From NCBI RefSeq assembly GCF_003363155.1, contig NZ_QRBE01000002.1, positions 205,795 to 269,794 on the forward strand: DNA of 64,000 bases. The letters are read 5' to 3'. A program made the translations under genes and the position numbers. Under the pieces are notes generated by a model. The model had not been told where the DNA came from. It saw only the letters and a program-made list of their open reading frames with translations, and searched no databases. Below are positions 46,957 through 55,214 of the stretch, piece after piece (position 1 is the stretch's first letter; every line of letters starts with the position of its first letter). Origin of the DNA: Dyella monticola (GTDB lineage: Bacteria > Pseudomonadota > Gammaproteobacteria > Xanthomonadales > Rhodanobacteraceae).

Positions 46957-47735
46957 GCTGCCTCCCGCACGTGTTGAGTGACGGCCTGGATCAGCGGATG
47001 CGAGAGAATGGCCACCTCGAGCCGGCGTGGGTCGTCCCACGGTGTGGGAGGCTGCAAGGACCTCGTTCTGGCTGCATCGACTAAAGAGTTGCTCAAGGCG
47101 CGCGGCGCATCGGGCGAAAGCGAATCGAGCAGAAGCATCGGCACGGTTGGGCGATCGACGTGCAGGTCCAAGATCTGTTGGCGAAGGCTCGCGCTGATCG
47201 CAAAGCCGAGCCATTGGGCCGCGGCGTCGGCCGCTTTACGCGACACCATGAAACGTTGCTCATCACGGCACAATGCCAATTGCATGGCATCGAGCTTGGC
47301 TACATACGTGCGGCCGTCCAGTACAGGATCCCACGCCACAACGCCTGCAAAGCGCGCTTGCGCGACCGTTGCCAATGCAATGCTTGCGCCCAGGCGTGCA
47401 CCAAACGCGAACACACGATCGAAACCACTGCGTGCGCGCAATTCATCGGCCGCGACCACGGTATCGGCCACGCAGCGCTGCCAGTCCATGTCCACGCTGT
47501 CGCCGGCCGAGTCGCCGGTCCCGTAATAATCGAAACGCAGCACAGCGACGCCTTCGGCCACCAGCGCCTGCGCCAACTGCCGATACAGGCGATGGCAACG
47601 TATCTGATCCTGTCCCAGCGGCGGGCATAGCAGAACGGCTTTTCGCGCCGATGTGCCGGACGCGTGAAACAGGCCGAACAACGCCCGTTCCGGCCCGAAA
47701 TAAAACGGCATCTCCGCTTCGGAACGCGTGCTCAT
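46953..47735 (-). CDS. Alpha/beta hydrolase, exosortase-A-associated hydrolase 2 type
   Basis: The 260-residue protein has the hydrolase-2 features FYFGPERALFGLFH, LLCPPLGQ and VLRFDYYGTGDSAGD. At the nucleophile elbow it reads FGARLGAS, so Arg-Leu takes the place of the usual GxSxG serine; the same RLGA form is, from memory, typical of this family, so this is not decay. It may be a non-hydrolytic or acyl-transfer protein. Overlaps on both sides (ATGA with neighbours) show tight coupling with hydrolase 1 and the beta-barrel gene. Confidence 0.8.
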   Translation of the reverse strand: MSTRSEAEMPFYFGPERALFGLFHASGTSARKAVLLCPPLGQDQIRCHRLYRQLAQALVAEGVAVLRFDYYGTGDSAGDSVDMDWQRCVADTVVAADELRARSGFDRVFAFGARLGASIALATVAQARFAGVVAWDPVLDGRTYVAKLDAMQLALCRDEQRFMVSRKAADAAAQWLGFAISASLRQQILDLHVDRPTVPMLLLDSLSPDAPRALSNSLVDAARTRSLQPPTPWDDPRRLEVAILSHPLIQAVTQHVREAA

Positions 47736-49102
47736 CGTCGGAATACCACGCTGAAAAACACTTCGTTCTCGTGATAACTCTGGCCGAGAGCGGTGCTATT
47801 TCGGATCTGACGAATATAGGAAACGTGCGAACTCCAATGCGAGGTCCACTGGTGTCCAAGATCGACGCCATAGCGGTACGTTTTGTCGGTTCGCACCAGC
47901 GAGGTATACGTCATCCTTTCTACGTTGACGAACCCGGTAAGCGCGGTCTTTGGATTGAGGCGATAATCGAGGCTGATCGTCCCACCGCGAGTGGACTGAT
48001 CGAAGGTGGGATTATTCAGATACGAAAGCTTGTCATACGACGGCGTAATCGACAGTTGAAGGCGGTCACTGTGATACGTGTAGGTCGCTTCAAAGATTTT
48101 TTCCAGGTAAACCTCTGAATCGATCACCAGATTGCCCGTGCTGATACCACCACCGGGGTTATAGAGGAAGTCGGTCGGATTCTCGTCCAGAATGTTGACG
48201 ATGCTTTGTCCGGGCTGCAGAAACATGTCTTGCGCAGCATCGGAGAACTCGTAGGAACCGACGACTGACAATGTCTGGCGCGGAGTGAATTGCCAATCCA
48301 GATCGACCTTCGCCAGGGGTTTGGAATCGCCAGGCGCATGGTCGAAGTCGATCTTCGACCAGCCAGCCAAGACGTCGACGTTAAAATGCGTGAGGATGCT
48401 GGTGTATCGCCCATACACCTCGTTCCGCGTGTAATTAGGTGTCGCAATGGTGTCGTCGACGCCATCGACCGATTCACTGGAGACACTGTTGTCGAATTTG
48501 ACGCGCTGCGATTCGATGTTGAACGAAAGCGTATCCGTCGGATTGAGGTCGCGATACAGCCGGAACGCCGCCATGCCACGGCTTGAATTGAAATCCGTGA
48601 CCTTCGATGCGTAGCTGTTGAGATAGTGGAGCTCCACTTGCGCACGCATGACGTTGCCGAATTGCAAGTGCAAGGTCGGCCCGAGCGACAGTACATTGGT
48701 CTGCTGCCGGTTGTTCGGCGAGTCGCTTGCCAGGGAGTCGATCGGCTCGGTTCCAGCATAATCCTCGACGGTGAAATCCAATCGCTTCGGAAGTACCGTC
48801 CAATTAGCCTGGGCAGCCAGCTGGGTCTGCGTCTGGCTGGCGAACTCATGACCGAGATAATCGTCATACTGAAACGTGCCGCTTACGTTCGCCTGCAAGA
48901 TCGAACCTTGCTGCGCATAACTGAAGTTGAAGCCCGGAATAAATACGTTCTGGCTGATCGGATTGCTGTCGCTCAACGTGATGTTGTCGCTGTGCTCGAC
49001 ACTCCCGAAGATCGAGTAATCGAACTGCGAGGCCCATGACGCACCCGGCATAACGACAAGCGCAAGCGTCACAGCGCGAGCGAGCGTGGTGGATGCCGGC
49101 AT
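47732..49102 (-). CDS. Outer-membrane beta-barrel protein, PEP-CTERM EPS-locus type
   Basis: The 456-residue protein has a signal peptide (LARAVTLALVVMPGASWAS) and a mature part made of amphipathic strands with frequent aromatic ends, finishing in VFFSVVFRR. It resembles the barrel protein of exosortase-A EPS loci (TIGR03016 type). It probably helps polymer pass through or be held at the outer membrane, next to the Wza-like lipoprotein. Its stop overlaps the start of hydrolase 2. There is a 56-bp gap to the kinase-like gene upstream. Confidence 0.8.
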   Translation of the reverse strand: MPASTTLARAVTLALVVMPGASWASQFDYSIFGSVEHSDNITLSDSNPISQNVFIPGFNFSYAQQGSILQANVSGTFQYDDYLGHEFASQTQTQLAAQANWTVLPKRLDFTVEDYAGTEPIDSLASDSPNNRQQTNVLSLGPTLHLQFGNVMRAQVELHYLNSYASKVTDFNSSRGMAAFRLYRDLNPTDTLSFNIESQRVKFDNSVSSESVDGVDDTIATPNYTRNEVYGRYTSILTHFNVDVLAGWSKIDFDHAPGDSKPLAKVDLDWQFTPRQTLSVVGSYEFSDAAQDMFLQPGQSIVNILDENPTDFLYNPGGGISTGNLVIDSEVYLEKIFEATYTYHSDRLQLSITPSYDKLSYLNNPTFDQSTRGGTISLDYRLNPKTALTGFVNVERMTYTSLVRTDKTYRYGVDLGHQWTSHWSSHVSYIRQIRNSTALGQSYHENEVFFSVVFRR

Positions 49103-49158
49103 GTCCCCCCCCCGGTAATGCGTTAGGTTGATTCGCTGGACGCCAGTCGCGCCTGGTT

Positions 49159-49938
49159 CTAGGACGACTGGTTGAAAACCACCCCTGCCAACTTGCTCGT
49201 CTCGAAATTGGCCACAGCCTGATTGACGGCGGCTGGCGTATCGCGCCCGTAGCCCACCACCACAACCACGAAGTCGGCCAGATCCGACAAAATGCGTGCA
49301 TCCGGGGAGCCGTTAACGGCTGGCCCATCAAGAAACAGGTAGCGGTCGGAGTACCGGCAGCGCAGCGAATCGAGCATGGCGCGCATGCGGAACGAAGAAA
49401 AGAATTCGCCGCTGTTTTCGCGCGACGTACCAGCCGGCACCAGGCGAAGACGCGGAATGCCCGTCTGGTAGATGATCGATTTGAGCCCGCGGATGGGATG
49501 CTCCAGATAATCGATCAGACCGCCTTTGGCCGGATCCACGCCCAGCTCCTTGTGCTGGTTTGGATAGCGCAAATTGCAATCGATCAGCAAACTGGTCTTC
49601 GTTTCATCGAAGGCAAACGCCGCCGCCAGATTGCGCGCGACAAAACTGCCGCCCGAATGGGGACTGACCGATACCACCAGGGTGATGAAGTTCTGGCTAC
49701 CGGCCAGTTCAAGCAGTCGCGTGCGAATCTCGCGAAACGCATCGGACTGGCGGCGTACCGAATCTTCGCGATGGATCAACCGCCGCTGTTCCAACTGTGC
49801 CGGTGCCAGCGCGTGACCGCCTTCGGTCATCAGCGCAATCGAATGACCCGCCGAGGGCGTCTCTTCGGCATGGCGCGCGGCGATTTCGACCAGCTTGTCG
49901 CGGCGATCTTTAAAGACGCTTTCGTCTTTGGAGCTCAT
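49159..49938 (-). CDS. BY-kinase/ParA-like ATPase with degenerate Walker A
   Basis: The 259-residue protein has the size and order of cytoplasmic tyrosine autokinases of EPS systems, with a Walker A' segment LLIDCNLRYPNQ and a Walker B-like YLFLDGPAV. The Walker A loop at ~92-99 is SPHSGGSF; the invariant Lys of GKS/T is a Gly. No C-terminal Tyr cluster is present (it ends GVVFNQSS). It is thus unlikely to bind and hydrolyse ATP normally and may be a structural partner of the chain-length protein. The ATG at 49938 has AAGGG upstream; a TTG at 49944 overlaps the Wzz stop. Confidence 0.8.
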   Translation of the reverse strand: MSSKDESVFKDRRDKLVEIAARHAEETPSAGHSIALMTEGGHALAPAQLEQRRLIHREDSVRRQSDAFREIRTRLLELAGSQNFITLVVSVSPHSGGSFVARNLAAAFAFDETKTSLLIDCNLRYPNQHKELGVDPAKGGLIDYLEHPIRGLKSIIYQTGIPRLRLVPAGTSRENSGEFFSSFRMRAMLDSLRCRYSDRYLFLDGPAVNGSPDARILSDLADFVVVVVGYGRDTPAAVNQAVANFETSKLAGVVFNQSS

Positions 49939-49940
49939 GC

Positions 49941-51485
49941 TCAACCCTTCTGCCGAAGCCAGAAAAGAACCAGGTAGAACGCGGCAACGCCGGCGACGGT
50001 CAATACCAGCATCGCGTTATGTAACCGGTCGCGTCGGCGGTCGCGAGGGGTTGGGTAGAAGGGGATCGTTGCCAGCACGCTCGGGCCGATCGCACGCTCC
50101 AACTGTTCGACCGAACGCACCCGAGGATCAAAACGCACCAGCGCGAACAACAGCCCGAACGGTATGCCCAGCGACAACGCCAGACCTGCCGCCCCGAAAT
50201 GGATGAAGCGCAGGCCGGACGGCACCAGCGGCATGGCCGCCGGATTTTGGATGAGAAATGTCAGGCCGCGTTGTTCGGCGTCGAGGTTCATCGACACCCG
50301 CGCGTTCTCGCGACGTTTCAATAGATCCTGGTAAACATCGCGGTTAACGTCGTAGTCGCGGGTCAGTTCGGAGGTGACATTTTCCGAGTTGGAAATGCGC
50401 TTGCTGCGTTCCAGTTCTGTCGCGAGCATCGACTCGCTGGCGCTGATGCGTGCCTGGGCCGCGGCAGCATCGCCCTCGGTCGCGGCGAGTTGAATCTTCA
50501 GCTGCTGATAAAGCGGGTTCATCTGCACCGCGTTGTCCAACGGTATCGGTGTGCCCGCAGCTTGTGCGGCCTGTTTGCGCTGGTCGGACTGGGCAATCTG
50601 CTGGCGCAAATCCTGTATCTGGTGCCGGATACGGATCACATCCGGGTATTGATCGGTATAGGTGAGCAACAGTTTGTCGAGCTGACCCTGCAAATCGGCG
50701 AGCTGCGTGTCGTAGATACCCTGCCTGGTGTGCACCGCATTGACTTCCGATTCGCCTGACAGCTGCGCTTCCAGGGCGGATGCCTGTGAGCGCTTTTCGG
50801 TCAGTTCCAATTGCGTATTCTCGATTTGCGTACGCAGTTGGCTGATGCGCGAATTGGTGTCGGCATCGCTGCCGGGCCGCGCGTCCGTATTGGAATCGCG
50901 ATAGGCTTTGAGCTTGTCTTCGGCGTCCGTCAATTTTTGCCGGTAGGCTTCGACCTGGCTATTGATGAAATCGTAGGCGTCGCGGCTTTCGCGTTGTTTC
51001 GAGGCGAGGCTTTCGCTAATGAAAAGCCGCGCAAATTCCCGCGTCACCACGAATGCCCGCTGCGGATCGGAATCGGCATAATTGATCGTGATCAAATTAC
51101 CGTGAGAGGTCTGCACCTTGGTGCGGGCGCGAATGCCCTCGATGATGCGATCTTGCTGGATCGGCGTCGGATGCGCCGCCATCCAGCCGCCTGTCACCAG
51201 GATCTGATTGAGCACTTTGCGGCTGAAAATGACGTTATTGGCGATGCCCGCACGATTGGCATTGCCTGTCGCCGAGGCCGCGCCCTCCATCAGCGGCGTG
51301 ATGATGCTGCTTTCCTGCGCCAGGATGGTGGTGGAGGCCTCGTACTTCTTCGGCCAGAACATGCCAACGACCAAGGCCGCGACCGCAATCACGGCGAACG
51401 CGATACCCAAGGTCATGCGTCGCCGACGCGCTTCAGTCAGCAGCGCAGGCAACATGCCGTTTAAAGGTCCAAGTTCTCCGCCCAT
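49941..51485 (-). CDS. Wzz/GumC-like chain-length determinant
   Basis: The 514-residue inner-membrane protein has a first helix at ~23-43, a long periplasmic part with coiled coils (about 140-390, rich in Gln, Glu, Arg), a further helix near 425-445 and a last one near the C-terminus (LVLTVAGVAAFYLVLFW). It resembles the exosortase-system chain-length proteins (TIGR03007 type) and lacks a kinase domain of its own. It should set polymer length and bridge to the Wza-like pore. ATG 51485 follows a strong AAAGGGGGTAGGG; an upstream in-frame start at 51521 would place that site inside the gene. Confidence 0.9.
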   Translation of the reverse strand: MGGELGPLNGMLPALLTEARRRRMTLGIAFAVIAVAALVVGMFWPKKYEASTTILAQESSIITPLMEGAASATGNANRAGIANNVIFSRKVLNQILVTGGWMAAHPTPIQQDRIIEGIRARTKVQTSHGNLITINYADSDPQRAFVVTREFARLFISESLASKQRESRDAYDFINSQVEAYRQKLTDAEDKLKAYRDSNTDARPGSDADTNSRISQLRTQIENTQLELTEKRSQASALEAQLSGESEVNAVHTRQGIYDTQLADLQGQLDKLLLTYTDQYPDVIRIRHQIQDLRQQIAQSDQRKQAAQAAGTPIPLDNAVQMNPLYQQLKIQLAATEGDAAAAQARISASESMLATELERSKRISNSENVTSELTRDYDVNRDVYQDLLKRRENARVSMNLDAEQRGLTFLIQNPAAMPLVPSGLRFIHFGAAGLALSLGIPFGLLFALVRFDPRVRSVEQLERAIGPSVLATIPFYPTPRDRRRDRLHNAMLVLTVAGVAAFYLVLFWLRQKG

Positions 51486-51545
51486 AACATCCCTACCCCC
51501 TTTCTCTGTCCCTAATCCCAAGCGTTCCAGAAATACTGAGCGCGG

Positions 51546-52169
51546 TCAGAACGCGCGTTGCGGCACCGTAATCACATCCCCTGGCTGTACCGGATAGTTG
51601 TTGGCGAGATCCCCTTTTTGCAGGATTTTTTCCAGATGCACGGAGTACGAAGTGGAGCTTCCGCCTTCGCCCTTGCGATACAGCTCGGTGCGGTCGGGCG
51701 CGGCAAATTCAGTAATGCCGCCGGCGGCCAATACCGCATCGAGCACCGTCATGCCCTGGCGATACGGAATGGAAATCGGGGTACGCACCGCGCCGGTGAC
51801 GCGCACGCGCGACAGGTATTCGTTGCTGCGTAGCGCGATGAGAATGACCGCAACCTGCGGGTCGCGAATATACGATTGCAGCCTATCCTTGATTTCGGCG
51901 GAGACCTGGTCCGGAGTTTTCCCGCCGGCCACCACGTCGCCGATCAGCGGCACGGTAATTCTGCCGTCTGGTCGTACCGGGACGCTCACGCTGAGGTCCG
52001 GGTTGTGCCAAACGGTGATTTGTAACTGGTCATCCACACCGATGTGGTATGTCGTTACAGCCTGCGCCTCGGTATCGAGCTTCGGCGGCTCGCTGGAACC
52101 ACCCATCGTCCCGCAGGCGGCTAGCAGCAGTGACATACACAACGCAAAACAACGACTGAGGCTCTTCAT
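51546..52169 (-). CDS. Wza-like polysaccharide export lipoprotein
   Basis: The 207-residue protein has a lipoprotein signal with lipobox LLAAC (Cys ~19), a Poly_export domain (YHIGVDDQLQITVW, VRPDGRITVPLIGDV) and a SLBB-like domain (RVTGAVRTPISIPYRQGMT). This is the short form found in exosortase-A EPS loci. It forms the periplasmic/outer-membrane export channel. It is the first gene of the operon and lies downstream of a good -10 element at 52210-52215. Confidence 0.93.
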   Translation of the reverse strand: MKSLSRCFALCMSLLLAACGTMGGSSEPPKLDTEAQAVTTYHIGVDDQLQITVWHNPDLSVSVPVRPDGRITVPLIGDVVAGGKTPDQVSAEIKDRLQSYIRDPQVAVILIALRSNEYLSRVRVTGAVRTPISIPYRQGMTVLDAVLAAGGITEFAAPDRTELYRKGEGGSSTSYSVHLEKILQKGDLANNYPVQPGDVITVPQRAF

Positions 52170-52209
52170 AGCACTCTCGGCCGATGATCAAAAATGTGAT
52201 CCCTGTCTC

Positions 52210-52215
52210 ATTATA
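52210..52215 (-). promoter_or_regulatory. Consensus -10 element for the minus-strand EPS export operon
   Basis: The minus strand reads TATAAT here, a perfect sigma-70 -10 box, giving a leader of about 35 nt before the Wza-like start at 52169. The -35 region is weak (TTGCTT at 19-bp or CTTTGC at 16-bp spacing), which suggests an activated promoter. A GC-containing imperfect dyad (GCAAAAAGCGC ... TTTGC) overlaps the -35 area. Confidence 0.55.
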
Positions 52216-52435
52216 TGCTCTTGACAAGCGAGCAAAGCAATAGCGCTTTTTGCTAAAAACCGACCTTTATTTTCTGAAAACCTGCGACTTGGCATGCTTT
52301 TTGAGCGCCGGTTTCCAATGCCTATCCCTGGGTGGGGCGGGCATTGCCGGCCTTTCCAGGCATTGCTTATGGCCCACCCGGACACGCAAGAACGGCGCAT
52401 GGATGTCTTACGATTTTGAAGACCCAAGGAGTGCG

Positions 52436-53167
52436 ATGGACGTGGTCGAATACCTGCTCTATCCGATCTATCAAATGGCCACGCTTGCCGCTGCCAGCCT
52501 GTGCTTTTTATGCCGCCGAAGCTATCGGGCTGCCCTGGTGTTACTGGCGTTAGGCGCATGCTGGTTATGGCTGTGCGCTACCCCGGCCATGGCTACACGC
52601 CTGCTCGAATCGCTGGAACGGCATTATCCGCAGCGCGATGCATCCACCTATGCCAAGGCCGATGCAATTGTGATTTTGGGCGGAGGCGCATTGCCGCGAT
52701 ACGGTGTGGGCTCGGATGCGGACGATGCATACAGCCTTGCCACGCGGATCGGTTTCGGCTTGCAGTTGTTCCGCGATGCGCGTGCCGACATGGTGCTGGT
52801 TTCCGGCAGTGACCAGGCTCAGCGAATGGCGCGAAGACTGCAACGGCAAGGCGTGCCGGTCGACGCAGTGCAAACTGAGTGTGCGAGCACGAATACCCAT
52901 GAGAATGCGGAGTTCTCAGCCGTCCTGCTCAAGCGTGCGAAGCGGTCGCGCATCCTGCTGGTGACCTCTGGCTTTCACATGCCACGTGCCGCGGCGGCAT
53001 TCGCCAATCAAGGGCTGGACGTGATCCCTGCGCCAGCTTTCGACCCCGTTTATCCATCCTGGCAGGCGCACCCCTGGTGGCCAAAACGGTCCGCGTTACG
53101 CGTGACCGGCCGCTGCTTGCGCGAATATGCAGGCCTCTGGTGGTATCGGCTGCGCGGCTGGGCTTGA
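52436..53167 (+). CDS. YdcF/SanA-type DUF218 membrane protein
   Basis: The 243-residue protein has two N-terminal membrane helices (~1-45) and a DUF218 domain starting at DAIVILGGGALPRYG, with LVSGSDQ, ECASTNTHENAEFSA and LLVTSGFHMPRAAAAF. Such proteins are tied to envelope polysaccharide metabolism and are common in EPS clusters, without a settled reaction. The ATG at 52436 has AAGGAG 5 nt upstream; the frame is open to 52250 but without a good site. It is transcribed away from the Wza operon. Confidence 0.85.
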   Translation: MDVVEYLLYPIYQMATLAAASLCFLCRRSYRAALVLLALGACWLWLCATPAMATRLLESLERHYPQRDASTYAKADAIVILGGGALPRYGVGSDADDAYSLATRIGFGLQLFRDARADMVLVSGSDQAQRMARRLQRQGVPVDAVQTECASTNTHENAEFSAVLLKRAKRSRILLVTSGFHMPRAAAAFANQGLDVIPAPAFDPVYPSWQAHPWWPKRSALRVTGRCLREYAGLWWYRLRGWA

Positions 53168-53208
53168 GCAACCGAAGGGCGCGTTGTGCCCTTCCCCGCC
53201 CGAACACT

Positions 53209-54018
53209 TCAGCACGGCTCACCGACAAACATCGCCACCACAGCGGGTACCGAGGGGTTCAAGGCCAACGCAATCGCCGCCTCCGCTTGATCGGCCGTCA
53301 GATGCATCAGACGTAATAGCGCCGGGTGATTGAGCACGGGCTCGTTCCGCTGCAGACATACATCGATGGCATGCAGATGGCCACTGAGCCCCTCGCCGGT
53401 CGCTTTCAGGATGGCCTCCTTGCGCGTCCAACAGCGCTTGAATAGCGCCAGGCGCTGGTCCGGTGGCGCTTGCTCGATATAGCGACGCTCGGCGGGATGG
53501 GTGATGACTGCAAGGAGATCGCGATAGTCCTGGATGCGCGCAAAGGTTTCGACGTCAATGCCAACCGGCTCGTCGCGACTCACCGCACAAGCGACCCAGC
53601 GCCCGGAGTGGGACACGTTATAGGCAGGTGCGTTGGGCAAAAAAGGCTTGCCGTGGGGGCCAATCGAGACGCTGCATGGTGTGGACATACCTCGCGGACG
53701 AACCACGTGATGAACCAGATTGCGCCCCAGCACGAAGTTGTGACGATCACCGGCCTGGCGATAGCGCGCGGCGCGTTGGCGATCTTCATCCGCCAAAAAA
53801 CACTCATCGGCAAACGCTTCCATCCTATGCAAGATCGCCACGAACGCATGACCTTGCCCGAGCGCATCGTCGCAGGCATCCCGTATTTCCCGCCAGAGCG
53901 CAGCAGGCGTCGCGTTGATGATGGTGAGCGGGCATGCGATGCCCGATTCCGGAGTGACGTCTTGTGCGGACACGGTCTGGATTCCGCCGCATGTGTCGAC
54001 CGGGTCGTTCATGGGCAT
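53209..54018 (-). CDS. Sfp-type 4'-phosphopantetheinyl transferase
   Basis: This 269-residue enzyme transfers phosphopantetheine from CoA to a carrier-protein serine, turning the apo NRPS/PKS into its active form. The motifs are YNVSHSGRWVACAV, EPVGIDVE (Mg2+-binding Asp/Glu) and WTRKEAILKATGEGL. The Sfp-type length and motifs indicate peptidyl-carrier substrates. It directly follows the thioesterase gene (2 bp), and both lie outside the main cluster at its right border, 22.7 kb from the NRPS. It is the only such gene in the window and is the likely activator of the four carriers of the assembly line. Confidence 0.92.
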   Translation of the reverse strand: MPMNDPVDTCGGIQTVSAQDVTPESGIACPLTIINATPAALWREIRDACDDALGQGHAFVAILHRMEAFADECFLADEDRQRAARYRQAGDRHNFVLGRNLVHHVVRPRGMSTPCSVSIGPHGKPFLPNAPAYNVSHSGRWVACAVSRDEPVGIDVETFARIQDYRDLLAVITHPAERRYIEQAPPDQRLALFKRCWTRKEAILKATGEGLSGHLHAIDVCLQRNEPVLNHPALLRLMHLTADQAEAAIALALNPSVPAVVAMFVGEPC

Positions 54019-54020
54019 GC

Positions 54021-54830
54021 CTAAACTATTCCCGGTGGGGCGTCATCGTTCCAGCGCGCCAGCAGATCGCCGATCAGCGCCGCGCGCTGATCGTTGAGAT
54101 AAAAATGATCGCCGACGAAGCTGCGGCACGTGAAGCCGGGCATCGCCCATTGCTCCCAATTCATCATCTGCGCCGGTGGAACATGCGGATCACTCATGCC
54201 AGCGTAAGCAGTGATGGGGAAACGAAGCTCGCCGCCTTCAGGGGCCGCGTAACTGTCGATGAGGTTGAAGTCAGCGCGCAGTACCGCCAGCACCATTTCA
54301 AGGTATTCGGGATATTCGAGAATTTCTTTCGGAGTGCCGCCGAAACTTTCCAGCGCGTGCAGCAGTTCGGCGTCACTCAACGTGGCACGCGATCGTTCGC
54401 GCAAGCATAACTGCGGTGCGAAGCACGCCGAAACGAACAGATGTGCAGGCTCCGGCAGACTTCGCCTGCGTAACTGCGCGGCCACCTCGAAGCCGACCAT
54501 CGCGCCAAGGCTATGGCCGAAAAAGGCGAACGGCAGGTCCAGCGGCATGGCTTCTACCAACATCGCGGCCAACGCGTCCATCCGATCGAGCGGCGCCTCG
54601 GCAAAGCGCGTTTCCCGCCCTGGCAACACCACAGCCCACACTTCCGTCGTCAACGTGAGGTGTCGATGCCAATCGGAGAACAACGATGCGCCACCACCGG
54701 CATGATGGAAACAGATCAAGCGCCGCCGGGCGCCCGGGCTCGCGCCGAAGCGCCGAAACCAGCGGCCGGGATCCGCCGCACATGCTCGCGCGTTCACGTC
54801 CACAATCGGTCCGGAACGGCTCGATAGCAT
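54021..54830 (-). CDS. Type II thioesterase
   Basis: The 269-residue alpha/beta hydrolase belongs to the GrsT/RifR-type group that clears wrong acyl groups from NRPS/PKS carriers or releases products. The motifs are LICFHHAGGGAS, LPGRETRFAE, FFGHSLGAMVGFE (Ser nucleophile) and a C-terminal GDHFYLN (catalytic His). The ATG at 54830 follows GGGAG...GTGGGA and gives the usual length; an upstream TTG at 54932 adds 34 unusual residues. It is coupled to the phosphopantetheinyl transferase gene. Because the second NRPS lacks its own release domain, this protein could also release the product. Confidence 0.9.
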   Translation of the reverse strand: MLSSRSGPIVDVNARACAADPGRWFRRFGASPGARRRLICFHHAGGGASLFSDWHRHLTLTTEVWAVVLPGRETRFAEAPLDRMDALAAMLVEAMPLDLPFAFFGHSLGAMVGFEVAAQLRRRSLPEPAHLFVSACFAPQLCLRERSRATLSDAELLHALESFGGTPKEILEYPEYLEMVLAVLRADFNLIDSYAAPEGGELRFPITAYAGMSDPHVPPAQMMNWEQWAMPGFTCRSFVGDHFYLNDQRAALIGDLLARWNDDAPPGIV

Positions 54831-55214
54831 TCCCACATGCTCCCTTCTCCCCACCAAATCGTCGTACGCCTTGAGCGCACGACCAGCGTTATTCATAGCA
54901 ATCCGGTCAGCAGCCTCCACGCCCTTGCTCAACCTGCAAGCCCGTGTTGAACCGCCGCGCGTATCTTAGCCCTCCCGCGACAGAGTGCCATCGTGGTGCC
55001 GTTCGTCGTGAAATGGTGTATCCAGGCTCGCATCGCTGGAAGTCGCCAGGGCGACCTTCGAGAAAACCCAAGGGCGGGTTTATCGGGAGCAGGTTGAGAG
55101 CTAAGGAGATAGACATAGCTAAGCAGGCCCCTGCAGGGGCCTGCCCGCCCTTCCTGCGTTATCTAAATCACTCGTCGCGACATCGCCTTCGAGGCGTGCG
55201 CCCAGCCTGTGCGG
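54831..55214. other. Intergenic region with palindrome
   Basis: This 384-bp stretch separates the thioesterase start from the stop of the secreted-protein gene at 55215. It contains the 22-bp palindrome listed below and AGGAG-like sequence near 55103-55107 without a following frame that I can support. It should hold the promoter of the thioesterase-transferase pair; no clear -10/-35 was identified. Confidence 0.5.
55123..55144. repeat. Perfect 22-bp palindrome
   Basis: The sequence is a perfect dyad centred on a PstI-like CTGCAG, with GGCCCC and GGGGCC arms, directly downstream (70-90 bp) of the 55215 gene stop. The arms could form an 11-bp stem on either strand. A U-tract is missing, so a terminator is only possible, not shown. 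Confidence 0.55.
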
